Shown piece by piece: positions 32,565 to 43,514 of a DNA stretch of 64,000 nucleotides. The stretch covers positions 25,161,079-25,225,078 of the forward strand of contig OY759215.1 of the NCBI GenBank assembly GCA_963662175.1. Direction: 5' to 3'. The notes under the pieces are model-generated. The model ran no database searches, was not told where the DNA came from, and worked only from the letters and a program-made list of their open reading frames with translations. This DNA comes from Aradus depressus. Taxonomy: Eukaryota; Arthropoda; Insecta; Hemiptera; Aradidae. The translations under genes were made by a program, and so were the position numbers. Within the stretch, counting starts at the first letter, position 1. The number at the start of each line of letters is the position of its first letter.

Positions 32565-32813
32565 AGAGGGCGCCGGTAGTTCAGAGCTAATAAGTACAAG
32601 ACCGGGGTGAAACCCGGCTGAGAGGCCCTTAGGTTATTTTATATGAGAGGTAAAAACACCTTGAGCACGCCGGCCTTCGGATGGGATGTTAAGCGTCTGT
32701 CCCGAGACTGTACGATGTCTGGTACTCGTTAAAGAGGTACTCTCTAGTAGAGCTACCCACAGTAGAGTCGGGCTCATCAGAGCGAATGAGTCACAATAAC
32801 TACCTACATTGAG
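32565..32813 (+). repeat. SINE-1 copy
   Basis: GAGGGCGCCGGTAGTTCAGA (box A), GGGGTGAAACCCGGC (damaged box B), GAGCACGCCGGCCTTCGGAT, TAGAGTCGGGCTCATCAGAG and end AATGAGTCACAATAACTACC. Most of the last body block is deleted. Confidence 0.8.
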
Positions 32814-32814
32814 G

Positions 32815-33005
32815 GCCATGGTGGCCGTGCGGGCTAGAGGTAGGGCTTTGCTCGCATGGTCTCACCATGGTTTGTGGGTTCGAATCCTGTCCGGGAGTGA
32901 GTTTTATTTCGTAGATAGAACTGCCTCCTGGGACCATGGATGTCGTAAATAACTAGATAACACAGGGACCTGGCTAATATGCATCGTACAGCGAAAACGT
33001 AGTTG
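32815..33005 (+). repeat. Candidate second tRNA-derived SINE (SINE-2)
   Basis: GTGCGGGCTAGAGGTAGGGC (box A-like) and GTGGGTTCGAATCCTGTCC (good box B) lie about 40 bp apart, with a non-tRNA body after them. Acceptor-stem pairing is absent, so it is not a tRNA gene. Only one copy is visible here. Confidence 0.5.
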
Positions 33006-33009
33006 CTAA

Positions 33010-33510
33010 TACATTCGCACTGTGAAAGTACCTGGCCGGTGATTCATCGACGACTATTTTTACTTCAACAGCTATACAAAGTATAGGGGAAGTTATGTAA
33101 TTGGTCCGAAATTTGATGTTGCGTTTTCACCGAAATTTCATGTTTTTCCAGTAATTCCAAAAATGAAAAAGAAAAAAAAGTCTGTGAGTGAACACAATAA
33201 CTCCCGATATAATGTATGTATCGACACGAAATCTGATATGTGTTCCCAGCGCCCACTTGGGACAACACCTATTTTCAGCCACATTGGCCAAAGGGAAAGG
33301 TGGGATTAGGGGAGGGGCTTAACACAGAAACTCTAATAACTGCCATTGTAATGAATATATTGACACAATAAATTTAGTATGAGGATTCAGATCCACCACG
33401 TGAGTAAAAAAACATTTTTTTAGTCCAAACGTTTGATTGTTTTTGGAGCGCGAAAGCGTAATTGATTAATTTGTTATGGGGAAGTACAGCCGGTGATTTT
33501 TGGTGATTAC
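33010..33510 (-). repeat. Fam-A copy, reversed, near full length, with a fragment of another
   Basis: A short end (CTGGCCGGTGATTCATCGAC) precedes a complete reversed copy that begins CAGCTATACAAAGTATAGGG at about 33072 and ends TTATGGGGAAGTACAGCCGG. The minus frame 33065-33268 is one of several similar short frames found in Fam-A copies. Confidence 0.8.
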
Positions 33511-33935
33511 TTCTTTTTTTTTAAAGTTAGAACTGTCTCCGTAAGGATGATAATGATTTGTGATATCCCTGTCTGGGATCGATATTGTTTCGGAGGAAAG
33601 AATGAGGTCAGTGGCGATAAAGTATTGTTTTATGTCCGGAGTGTGGAGGCCCCCCCACCAAGACACTTGTCTTCTTCAGAGTTAAGACCTTGCAAGTTTC
33701 TACAGAACTACAAGTTTTATTCATAGAACAAATTAACTTAGTTCAGTTGATCATTACTGAAACCCCCCCCATCATAACTTCTAGAAATAATTGCTTTAGC
33801 ACTTGTTAACTAATTAATTACACTTATAACTGTAGTCTCGTAGTTAAAGATGTATATGATACCAAGCGAAACCGGTCGTAAATACAACACAAATTTTAAA
33901 GGAAAGGCTACATATTTTAATTCCCTAGCTAAAGG
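33511..33935. other. No gene seen
   Basis: A minus-strand word CTGAAGAAGACAAGTGTC (33660-33680) recalls Fam-H but lacks GAAA. A C run lies near 33762. Confidence 0.45.
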
Positions 33936-34125
33936 AGGGAGCCGGTAGCTCAGTGGTATGCGTGCTTATCTTCTGAGCTCAAGATCGTGGGTTCGTAGCC
34001 CGACCGAGGCCCTTAGTTTATTTTATCTGGGAGGTAAAATAAACTTAAGCACGCCGTCCTTCGGATGGCACGTTAAGCGATGGTCCCGAGCCTGTACGAT
34101 GTCAGGTACTCGTTAAGCAGAACCC
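33936..34125 (+). repeat. SINE-1 copy with the best tRNA-like head
   Basis: GGAGCCGGTAGCTCAGTGGT (box A) and GATCGTGGGTTCGTAGCCCG (box B), then AAGCACGCCGTCCTTCGGAT to TGTCAGGTACTCGTTAA; it stops before the 3' half. Confidence 0.85.
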
Positions 34126-34667
34126 AGAAGTATTAGAACATGATTTACAGGGCGTTCCGAATAACACCGAAACAATTTAAACAGCTACATCGATTTTTTT
34201 AAATTTGTTAAATGGACTCACCATATTTGCACATATTAAGAAAACATATATAAAAAATTGCGTCGGAGTTGGCATATGAAAGCGGTATTTGGCAATCATC
34301 GAAAAAACGCATAAAATAAAAACTGCCTTTCAATTTGCTCTAAAAAATACTTTTGAAAAGTTCTTTTGGTTACAAGAAAATGTAATAAGAGAAATACTCA
34401 AAAGTGTAGTTGCATGCTTATGTGAAATGATCTTTATATTCTCCCGAGTAGTCAAATCTAAGTTAGAACAAGTAATGTCTTCATCTCAAATTTCCCTTTT
34501 AGTTAATTGCAACAATCATTTCTGAGTTTGAGCGTTCAAAAAGTCCCAATGAAACACAGACATCATTGAAAAAAAAGGTTAAATCATGCTCAAGAGAACT
34601 CAATCTTGAAGTAAAAAGTTGTTTTCGTATAGATTAAAATAATGAATGAATTCACTTTTAAGAATAA
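34126..34667. other. No gene recognised
   Basis: A 78-codon plus frame (34289-34525) has no recognisable motif. Sequence at 34141-34200 is unique-looking. Confidence 0.45.
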
Positions 34668-34669
34668 TA

Positions 34670-34768
34670 GGCAGTAGAGTCGGGCTCATGTCCACCAGTG
34701 TGATGAAAGAGCGCTCTGGTAGTAGGCGATATGACCTCGTAGTTAAAGCCCGGGCATGAGTCATGAAA
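34670..34768 (+). repeat. SINE-1 copy, 3' third
   Basis: AGTAGAGTCGGGCTCATGTC to GCCCGGGCATGAGTCATGAA, followed by CCTAACCTAACCTTACCTAG, a short telomere-like or tail-like repeat. Confidence 0.8.
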
Positions 34769-34782
34769 CCTAACCTAACCTT

Positions 34783-35740
34783 ACCTAGCTAAAGGAGTAT
34801 AGGGAAAGATATGTAATCGGTCAAAAAATGTTGAGTTTTCACGGAGATTTTTCCGGGGTGTCGATTCCATTTTTTAAGCCTCCCTCCTTAGTTTTTAAGC
34901 CTCTCTTTCCAATAAATCAATAGATGTCGGTCCTTAGAGGGTTTTGAATTTACATATGAAATGTCAATATATTCATGACAACTGCAGTTTAATAACAGTT
35001 TTTGTGTTCTGCTCATCCTTTCCACCCGTCACGATCACGGACACATTCTAAGACAGAAATTTCTTTTTTAATTTTTGAATCAAAGGTTCGGAGAAAAATA
35101 AATTCCGTTGAGAACATTATCGAATTTCTGACCGATTATATAACTTCCCCTATTCTTAGTAAAGTTGGGGGAAGTAAAATTATGTAATTGGTCTGAAATT
35201 CGATGCGGAGTATTTAGGGCAATGTTTTTCGACCTCCAATTTCCAAATATGAAAAAAAAAGTGAGTGTACTTATGTATACGATAACTCCCGATAGAATGA
35301 ATGTATCAACATGAAATTTAAATGTGAATCCAGGAACCTCTAACGATACTATTGGTTTTCAGCCAAATTGACTGAAGGGAGGGGGGGGGGGGGGGGGGAT
35401 TAGACGAGAGGTTTAGCAGAAACACTCTAATAACTGCTGATAGAATGAATATATTACACCAATTTTTATATGTATGACCAGAATCCCATAAAAACATCAC
35501 CTATCGATTTTCAACCATAACGGTCAAAGCGGAGGGTGGGATTAGAGGAGAGACTTAACTGTTGTTGTAATGATTGTATCGACACAAAATTTAGTATGAG
35601 GATTTAGGAGCCCATATGTAAGTCAACTATTGAATATTAGCGCGAACGGTATACTGGTTTTGGAGGGGAGGCGAAAATTTAATTGAATAATTCGGTCTGG
35701 GGAAGTATATTTTCGGTGATTCACCGACGATTTTTTTAAA
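34783..35740. repeat. Three Fam-A segments in alternating orientation
   Basis: Reversed end at 34783-34860, forward segment at 34861-35180 (ending CTATTCTTAGTAAAGTTGGG), and a reversed copy at 35181-35740 that reuses the same GGGGGAAGTAAA as its start and ends GTCTGGGGAAGTATATTTTC. A G run lies at about 35382-35398. Confidence 0.7.
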
Positions 35741-36435
35741 AATATATATCTTTGTGCTTATTTAACTTTTTTTTGTTTTGCTATGTGGCCCGTCCTTAAC
35801 AACCTAATTGTCTTCACTGGAAATTAAAGCAAAATGCAGCTTGAAAGTTCAAAAAAGCTGCAGAACTGTGCCCCAGTATCTCCGCCTACGATGATGATAC
35901 AAGTGGTTTAGTTGTCTGATCGATTTCTGTTACAAGGTTGGTTCCTGTCAAGGCCTCTCTCTCTCTTTCTCTCTCTCTCCCACCATCCACCCACCCTCTT
36001 CTATCCAGGGACCACTTTCACGTTCCTTATACCGTTCCCGAAAACAGGCGCCTGATTATTTCAGGATTCACATTGCGGTTTCCCTTGACAACAGTTTTTT
36101 TTACGAATTATCAGGAGTTTTGCTCAGTGAATTATAAGTGGCGTTTTGTGACGGTACGTTCGAGTTGACATCATCACATTATATCAGAAACGTCAACATA
36201 TTTCAAGGAACATTTCGAGCGGTGTAATAAACAATATCTGAATCCTAGTTAATAATATTTATAATAATTTTTATTTTCGTTGAACCATAACATGATAATA
36301 GGATACATCATAAAAATGTATACATCAAGATAGCTTATAAATTAGGTATATAAACAGCTACTAACTCAAAGAGTGGGACACACGGTCGGATTGGCTAAAA
36401 CAATAAAAAATAGAAAATGAATATATAATTACTTG
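35741..36435. other. No gene; Fam-C repeat at 36230-36400
   Basis: CT microsatellite at 35957-35978. Fam-C is an AT-rich dispersed block (CGTTGAACCATAACATG, ATGTATACATCAAGATAGCT, CATAAACAGCTACTA) also seen at 51560-51740 and 57795-57990, possibly a LINE 3' region. Confidence 0.5.
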
Positions 36436-37748
36436 AGAGGGCGCCGGTAGCTCAGTGGTATGCGTGCTTGCCTTCTGCCCTCAGGTTCGTGAGTTCGAAA
36501 CCCGAACGAGGCCCTTAGTTTGTTTTATCTCTGTCTATGGGACGTTAGGCGATGGTCCCGGGCCTGTACGAAACAGGTACCCCTGCCCTAGGTGAATAAA
36601 AATTTAGGGTAGGCAACATTTAGGACTCCCACGGTAGAGTCGGGCTCATGTCCACCAGAGTGACGAAAGAGTGCTATGGTAGTAGGCGATATGACCTCGT
36701 AGTCCCACGGTAGAGTCGGGCTCATGTCCACCAGAGTAGGGTTGGGCGATAGTCGATAGTTACTATCGAAATATCGATAGATCACGCCTATCGGTACCCA
36801 ATATCGATAGGCCACGCCTATCGGTAACCAATAACGATAGTTTTGACTATTGATATTTTTTTAATTTTTACTCACAAGTTTTGAAGTTGATGACGTAGTC
36901 ACGCACTTGTGCAAACAAATTAAATTCACGGTATTGGGCTTTGGCTCTTCTAAGTATTTATAATCCTAACTTCCTCTTTAATTGGGAATCTTATTCTACA
37001 ATTCTTAGAAATTTTTTTGGGGTTGGCCGGCGAGAGCGCAAAGCTGATTTTTATTATGAGGGTGACTATACGACGAGAGCGCAAATTGGCAAATTAATTA
37101 ATTCTTTATCACAGAACTTCAAACAAAGCCGTTGGCCGGCGAGAGCACAAAGCTGATTTTAATTATCCAAATTTTGTAATATTTCTATTTATGTTTGTTC
37201 TAGGAATTTATGTACCTAGATGAATGATAATCGCTGTTAGACAGCTTACAACAATGAAAATTGAGATGGCTGAGTAATCAGTAGGCCTTTGCAGTGGCGG
37301 CCTTTGTGGCGGGCGAGACGGGCAACTTCAAAATAAATTAAAAACTTAATTAAAACCTTTGCGCTCTCGCCGTATAAAAATGGGATTAATTTTTATTATC
37401 TACACACACTTTTTGAAAATTCAAATAAATTCGTTTTTCATTTATCTTTATAATTATCCCTTATCTTATAATTTATAATCCTGCAAGTTTGCAATAGGTA
37501 GGTAGGTAATTGAATTTAATTATAATAAATTTCTTGAAATTCTTTATTAAATAGATCTGGACAAAAATGAATTGCTATCGGAAAACTATCGATAGTATTC
37601 GATAGTTTTTAACCGATATTATCGGACTATCGATAGTGCCAACTATCGACTATCGCCCAACCCTACACCAGAGTGACGAAAGAGTGCTATGGTAGTAGGC
37701 GATATGACCTCGTAGTTAAAGTCCGGCCATGAGTCATAATAACTAACT
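36436..37748 (+). repeat. SINE-1 copy with an internal duplication, split by a hAT element
   Basis: Head GAGGGCGCCGGTAGCTCAGT and box B GAGTTCGAAACCCG are present. A 76 bp segment starting TCCCACGGTAGAGTCGGGCT is tandemly duplicated (36627 and 36703). The hAT element at 36737-37665 lies in the second copy. The 3' end is TCCGGCCATGAGTCATAATA. Confidence 0.85.
36737..37665. mobile_element. Non-autonomous hAT element
   Basis: A 929 bp element with inverted ends TAGGGTTGGGCGATAGTCGA, flanked by a perfect 8 bp duplication CACCAGAG (36729-36736 and 37666-37673). The 8 bp duplication and TAGGGTTGGGC ends fit the hAT superfamily. Both subterminal regions carry several ATCGATAG words, possible transposase sites. 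Inside, GTTGGCCGGCGAGAGCGCAA occurs at about 37023 and, with one change, at 37131. No transposase remnant is recognisable. Confidence 0.92.
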
Positions 37749-38269
37749 ATAATTACTAGAAAATAAATGAATACAGAAATAATAATATTAATAAATATAT
37801 TAGATATACTTTTTAAATATAATTTTTGTAAAAGAAAAATAATAATAATAAAAGTAATTAAATAAACCAATAAAAATAATATAAATGAGTAGATAACTAA
37901 TGAAAAATAATGATATTAGTGATCAAAATGTTTAAAAAAAAGAAATTTCGTCCTGTCTTATAGTAGGACAGCCAAGAAAATAAAAATGAAAGCTAAGTAC
38001 CAAATAACGTTGTATATATAACACGACTTTTATATTATGGTTATTTTATTCATTTAGAAGAATGAGAAAAGAAAAAGTTATTTAACGGGGAGCGAATTTA
38101 GACAATATTTTTAAGGTGTTTGTACTTTCACTATATTTGTGTTTTCTGTGTTCTTGTATTTCAGCTGATTGTGGATCTGCGATTGAAACCAGATAAAGAC
38201 CAAGACCGTAGTTTCATAAACCTGATTTTCACAACCAACGAAAAAGACAGTGTTAAAACCAGATATAAA
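37749..38269. other. No gene seen
   Basis: Very AT-rich; TAATAATAAT-type simple sequence. Confidence 0.6.
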
Positions 38270-38475
38270 CCATCTCAGAAATCGATAAAACTGTAACTGC
38301 CGATGTAATGAATGTATCGATACAAAATTAAGTATGCGGATTCAGATGTCGCTATGTGTCAACTATTGATTTTGAATCCAAATGGTCGATTGTTTAGAGA
38401 GAGAGAGAGCGAATACCCAGTTGATTCATTCGTGCTGGGGATGTACATTGATGGTGATTCACCGCCGTAATAATC
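38270..38475 (-). repeat. Fam-A fragment, reversed 5' part
   Basis: ACTGCCGATGTAATGAATGT to GTACATTGATGGTGATTCAC, with a GA microsatellite at 38397-38410 replacing the usual purine stretch. Confidence 0.7.
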
Positions 38476-38582
38476 AAGCTAAAACCTATTTCCAAGCAAA
38501 GTGGTTTTTATACAAGCGTATAATTTCGCCCTTCCTATAATTTGGGACGATAAACTAGGTGTAGTATAAATAAATGTGTAAA

Positions 38583-39063
38583 TGGGGCCCTCCCTCCCTC
38601 TCCAGCCTAAAGGACCTCCCTCCTGTCCGGCCTAAAGGGTATTTTCCTCTCCGGCCTAAAGGAACTCCCTCCTGTCCGGCCTAAAGGGATCTTTCCCTCT
38701 CCGGCCTAAAGGGGCCGCTTACCTCTCTGACTACGAGTATGAGCCCCTCCCTCTGACCTTACGTGACCCCTCCCTCTCCATCCTAAAGGAACTCCCTCCT
38801 GTCCGGCCTAAAGGGGTCTTTTCCTTTCCGGCCTAAAGGGGCCGCTTACCTCTCTGACTATGAGTATGAGCCCCTCCCTCTGGCCTTACGTGACCCCTCC
38901 CTCTCCAGCCTAAAGGAACTCCCTCCTGTCCGGCCTAAAGGGGTCTTTTCCTTTCCGGCCTAAAGGGGCCGCTACCTCTCCTACTATGTGCCCCTCCCTC
39001 TGGCCTTACGTGACCCCTCCCTCTTCAGCCTAAAGGGACTCCCTCCTGTCCGACCTAAAACAG
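38583..39063 (+). repeat. Pyrimidine-rich minisatellite with about 127 bp higher-order units
   Basis: Short units built on TCCGGCCTAAAGG and CTCCCTC. Larger units containing ACCTCTCTGACTA(C/T)GAGTAT and CTTACGTGACCCCTCCCTCT start at 38721, 38848 and 38974. Confidence 0.9.
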
Positions 39064-39065
39064 GG

Positions 39066-39409
39066 CAATATCATATCCCTCTCTTCACTTATTATAATTA
39101 GCATATGTACATTTTTGTATGATGGGTTAAAGGAGAATTCTTTGAAACAGAAATAAAATATGATATTTGCCATTAGTCATTATACGAGGATAGTTTATCA
39201 TAATGTTACAACGTATTGACAGAATTGGGTGGGTCAGACATGCAAATGAAGGTTTTATAGTTTCTAGGGAGGTGGGGGAAACCACAATCCCGAGGCGTGC
39301 GGTTGTTCGTCCTTCATCGGTTCCTAGGCTCTATCCAGTCGTGTTTTTTCGCTTTTCTTTAACGTCGCACTAACCGCTGTGGGCTGTATAGTAACTACCA
39401 TTTTGTTTT
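39066..39409. other. No gene seen
   Basis: Nothing certain; see the rejected LINE-like word at 39206. Confidence 0.5.
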
Positions 39410-39700
39410 CTTCCCCAGTTATATGAAATAAATAAAGCAAGGTACAATTTATGTAATCGGTCAGTAATTCGATGTTATTTTCACTGGAATTTTATGTTTT
39501 CCGATCCTCTGATTCCAAGAATGAACAAAAAAAATCGTGTGTCTGTCTGTGTCTCTGTAAACACGATATCTCTCGTATATATCGACACGAAATTTTATAT
39601 GTGAATCCAGAACAGTCTAATTGATTTTTAGCCAAATCGGGCGAAGGAAAGGAGGGTGGGAGGTTTAACACAAAAACTTCAATAACTGCCGTTGTAAAAT
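39410..39700 (-). repeat. Fam-A copy, reversed
   Basis: TTCCCCAGTTATATGAAATA, TTATGTAATCGGTCAGTAAT and ACTTCAATAACTGCCGTTG. It ends after one internal unit. Confidence 0.75.
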
Positions 39701-40495
39701 CAACTCTTACCATTTTTACCTTAATTTCTCCTTGTTTTTTTTTTCCATTGTTTCATTGTATTGTTGTATACATTTTATGCGATAAACAATAAATTGTAAC
39801 ACAATAAGTAAATTTAAAGAGTGGCACACTCAAAAAAAAAACCGCATTAATAAATACACGTGTTGTATTAAAGGTGCACATTCTCCTCAGTGGACATCAA
39901 GAATGTTACGATTTTTTCGTTTGCTTTTTTTTTTTTTGGGGGGGGGGGACGCTGCATCTATCTCAAAACGTCAAAAAATACTGCTAATGATAATAGGATA
40001 AAAGAGAATAGAGTAATAACTTTTGAATAAGGAGCTATGTTTATTAGTTCTTTTCTAGTTAAGTTTCACCGACTAACAGAAGTTTAAACAGGTTCAGATT
40101 ATTTAGTTTGCCAAGTAGCGTTTAAAGTCTATTCTCTTTTCTCAAGTCAAACATGAGATGAAGAGGAAAGCAGAACGAAGGGGTGGCGGGTGCTTTAATG
40201 GCCTTGGTCCTAAAGCCGCTCTGATCTTTGATTACTTGACTTGAATCTAGGTCGCTTCCACCCCTTCTTCTTGTCTTCTCCTTTTCAACATTCCCAACAG
40301 ATCACAATCACATCTTTTAGTTCTCTCTCTTCATTATTCTGCAAGTTGGAGGCAGGGAAATAACCGTGAACATGCGCCTGGAGGAAAACTGGAATAATAC
40401 AATTTCTAATTGAAATAGGAAATTAATTAAGGAAAATCTGTGTAGTTGAGACGATTTTAGAGAGCAGCGAACTGTAATGGATTCGTTAATGAGAA
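39701..40495. other. No gene seen
   Basis: T run followed by G run at 39927-39949. No repeat or domain recognised. Confidence 0.55.
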
Positions 40496-40639
40496 GATGG
40501 CTGATGTAGTGAAAAGTGATTAGACAAATAGATCCTTTATTATTTTAAAGTAACGTGGTACAAAAGATATTGTAATAAAAAAGTTAAATTTAAAATTTGA
40601 ATAACCCCCAATACAAAAAAATTGTTTTTGTTCATTATT
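40496..40639 (+). repeat. Fragment sharing the foldback leader
   Basis: AGATGGCTGATGTAGTGAAA and AGTGATTA match 6940-6967, the leader of the 6934-7363 insertion; the arms do not follow. Confidence 0.45.
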
Positions 40640-40965
40640 TTTTTTTTTTACTGAAACCTTGGTGGGGAAGGCTTTTTTTGGGGGGTGGTGGGGGGCTTGA
40701 AGAGCTTAGGGGGGAGACTTTGGAGGCGGAGGGACCTTATAAACATTTGAGCTCAAACTCCAAGCTATATTAGAGGCACAGATCCCTACACAGGCTCTGA
40801 TGAAACAAACATGGGTAAATTCATCTCGCAAATACCAGCTTTTGAAACAAAAAAAAAAGCTTTTAAATCGGTTCAGCCGTCTTGAAGTTACGATGCCACA
40901 GACAGACACACACACACAGACAAAGGCTTCAAATTTATAATACACCCTCCTTCTGCGTCGGGGGG
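40640..40965 (-). repeat. Fam-B dispersed repeat, inverted copy
   Basis: Counterpart of 21118-21480: AACATTTGAGCTCAAACTCC, CTACACAGGCTCTGATGAAA and AAATCGGTTCAGCCG. It adds an extra end, ATTTATAATACACCCTCCTT, and a CA microsatellite. Confidence 0.6.
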
Positions 40966-40969
40966 TTAA

Positions 40970-41478
40970 AAAAAAAGTCGTCGGTGAATTACCCACAGTG
41001 TACTTCCCTAGCACGAATTATTCAATTAATTTTTCGCCCCCCTCCAATACCAGTCGGCCGTTTGAACTAAAAATCAATAAGGGTAGTTATTTGGGTTTTT
41101 GAATGGTCGATATTGCTAAAAATCGATTGGTGTTGTCCTTATGAGGCTCGGGTCACACATATAAAATTTTGTGTCGATACATTCATTCTACCGGCAGTTA
41201 TTACAGTTTTTGTTTCAAACTTTCCCTTTAATCCCTCCTTCCCTTTGGACGATTTGGCTGAAAATCAACAGGTGTCATCGTTAGAGGATTCTGGATTCAC
41301 ATATAGAATTTCGTGTTGATACATTCATTCTATGGGAAGTTATCGCGTTCCCAGATACACAGACAGAGACAATTTTTTTTTCATGTCGGAATACATGAAA
41401 TTCTGTTGAAAACTCTGCATCGAATTTTTGACTGACCGATTACATAACTCCCCCTATACTTCGTATAATTAGGGAAGT
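40970..41478 (+). repeat. Fam-A copy, full length
   Basis: The best uninterrupted example, about 510 bp: GTCGTCGGTGAATTACCCAC and GTACTTCCCTAGCACGAATT at the start; CTATACTTCGTATAATTAGG and GAAGTCAAA at the end; two internal units between. Confidence 0.85.
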
Positions 41479-41519
41479 CAAATTATGATGTGGCCATAAC
41501 AGGACTTTCTTATACCCAC

Positions 41520-41705
41520 CACTATACTCGTTAAAGACCCCTCTACCTTAGGTAAATAAAAATTTAGGGTAGGCAAAATTTAGGACTCCCAGAGTAGAGT
41601 CGAGCTCATGTCCACCAAAGTGACGAAAGAGTGCTTTGGTAGTAGGCGATATGACCTCATAGTTCACCTCATAGCCTGGGCATGAGTCATAATAACTAAC
41701 TAATT
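41520..41705 (+). repeat. SINE-1 copy, 3' half
   Basis: CTCGTTAAAGACCCCTCTAC through AAATTTAGGACTCCCAGAGT to GGGCATGAGTCATAATAACT. CCTCATAGTTCACCTCATAG is a small local duplication. Confidence 0.85.
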
Positions 41706-41880
41706 CCTTGCTATGCGATACAATTTAAACATGCAGCTGTCTACGGGTGAACATAGGTATTTAACTCTCTTTTTTACAATGATATTAGTGGTAATACATT
41801 TTACGGTTAGAACATCGGGTTGGTAAACCTGTATGTCTGTCTCATGAGGCTGCATCGTGTTAAGCAACCCTTCTGGGTGT

Positions 41881-41985
41881 CGTATTAAGCACCCCTGGTA
41901 TTGTATTAAGCACCCCTGGTATCGTATTAAGCCCCCCTGGCATCGTATTAAGCACCCCTGGTATCGTATTAAGCACCCCTGGTAT
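41881..41985 (+). repeat. 21 bp tandem repeat, five units
   Basis: Unit CGTATTAAGCACCCCTGGTAT with single changes in units two and three. Confidence 0.95.
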
Positions 41986-42179
41986 CCTGGCTAAGAAAGT
42001 TAGATTGTTGTCTTCTTCACAGATATTTAGTTAGGTAACACCAGCTTTCTTTTCCTTCATCTAGTCCTACTTTCACCTCCGCCGACTCTCCTTAGATCCT
42101 ATATCTACATCATCTTCTTTATACACTCGAGGATTTGGCTTTCGCATGATCTTTTTTCTTTAATTCGTTATGTTTAAAA

Positions 42180-43017
42180 TCTATATTAATAAAGTTCAAA
42201 TGGAGTTTGTTTGTGGAGTTGTTTGTTCCAATATCACGCCTAAACGGCTTTTCATGAAATTTAACATAAGCACGATTCCTTCCGAAAACTCTTTATGGTT
42301 ATGCGTGTCAGCTTATATAACCTGATTATGTTAACTGCACCCCAATAAGTCCACTACCGGCCAACATGACGAAAAAATTAGGAACCTCCTTTTCTGATTA
42401 TCTATGTAGGGTTATGTTACCCCGAACCGACTTAGCTACCACTCACTATTATAGTGCTTGAGCCTGTTAGCATTCTTATGTGGTTATCCATGTTCATTAT
42501 GTTACCGGCAGCCCACGCTAAAATGCCTGTAAAGTAGATGCAAGGTAACTTCGCATTGTGGTTATCCACAGAGCCGTGCAGACCCTATGGCGAATGCGTG
42601 CGAGAACAAAAAGATACCGAAACCAAGGGGAAAAGCGAGATAAATTCATTTGAAGGGAAATATGGGTAATCAAAAGTACCTTTTGTAGAGAGACAGACGG
42701 GCCTTTCGTTATTATTATCCATCGAAAGTGATCTTTTGAATTCTGACACAAAACGTGCTGTAGAAAATGTTGCTTCCATTAAGGCCAGAAGAGCCATCCG
42801 TTGATTACAATTTACTTTTATTTAATAAATGATTATTTGTGATATGTAAATGTTTTACAAGAAGCGCTAGGCACCACAGCTTGCATTTGCCGAGAAGCGG
42901 TGGTCACCCAGCTAGGAAATACCGAAGAACTGTGAACACCCTCACTAGTATTTACCATGCAAGAGAGGGCGCACCAGCTAGTAGTATGGAATGAGGAACG
43001 CTGGGCATCGCAGCTAG
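42180..43017 (+). mobile_element. Candidate non-autonomous Helitron
   Basis: Starts A|TCTATATTAATAAAG and ends CATCGCAGCTAG|T, meeting the rule of insertion between A and T with TC at the 5' end and CTAG at the 3' end. The 5' words (TCTATATTAATAAAG, then GTTTGTTTGTGGAGTTG) resemble common arthropod Helitrons. The 3' hairpin is only GCTG/CAGC. Similar 3' endings (CACCCAGCTAGG, GCACCAGCTAGT) recur at 42908 and 42971, so the true end is uncertain. No Rep or helicase sequence. Confidence 0.4.
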
Positions 43018-43514
43018 TATATGCTTTGCAATGGCGGTCACCCAAGTTAGTGGACAATGTACAATGTATTTTGTGAAGGGTGACGAGCGGAGTGTATTTT
43101 GTCGAGTTAGTCACTTCTTGAAATACATTTCTAACTGCCATGAGTCACCGGTTCTTTCTGACTCATACACTTTGAAGTTCAGGGCTCATACACATTAACT
43201 GAATATATACATACATTTATTTTTTTTGGCCTTATGGTCGATGCATATTAGCCAACATTTTATGTTTCTTCGTAGAATGTCATTCATTCATTTTTTTTTT
43301 TAAAGTTATCTTCATCGAAACTTAAAGTAATTTTGTAGCGAGGTATTTTGTTTGATAAGTCGTGAAGTGAGATGTGAGTTTTTTTTATTGCTCGCATTCG
43401 TCACGATTTCGCAATTCAGCCGAACGAATTAAGTCTGAGCCAATTGAATCCTTCCTAATCAGTAACTCTCTCTACCTCTAGAGACTTTTTATTAAATTCA
43501 TTAGTAAACAGAAA
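43018..43514. other. No gene seen
   Basis: One more Helitron-end-like word at 43030-43055, then AT-rich sequence. Confidence 0.5.

Noticed and set aside
33936..34012. tRNA gene (box A and box B present)
   Set aside because: No acceptor-stem pairing or clear anticodon loop, and the same segment recurs as the head of SINE-1.
34289..34525. 78-codon frame as a small host gene
   Set aside because: No recognisable domain, no codon bias visible, and no neighbouring exon-like signals.
39206..39260. LINE-like word reading LQRIDRIGWVRHANEG
   Set aside because: It resembles a 'W-GHV-R' box of some LINE C-termini, but nothing before or after supports it.
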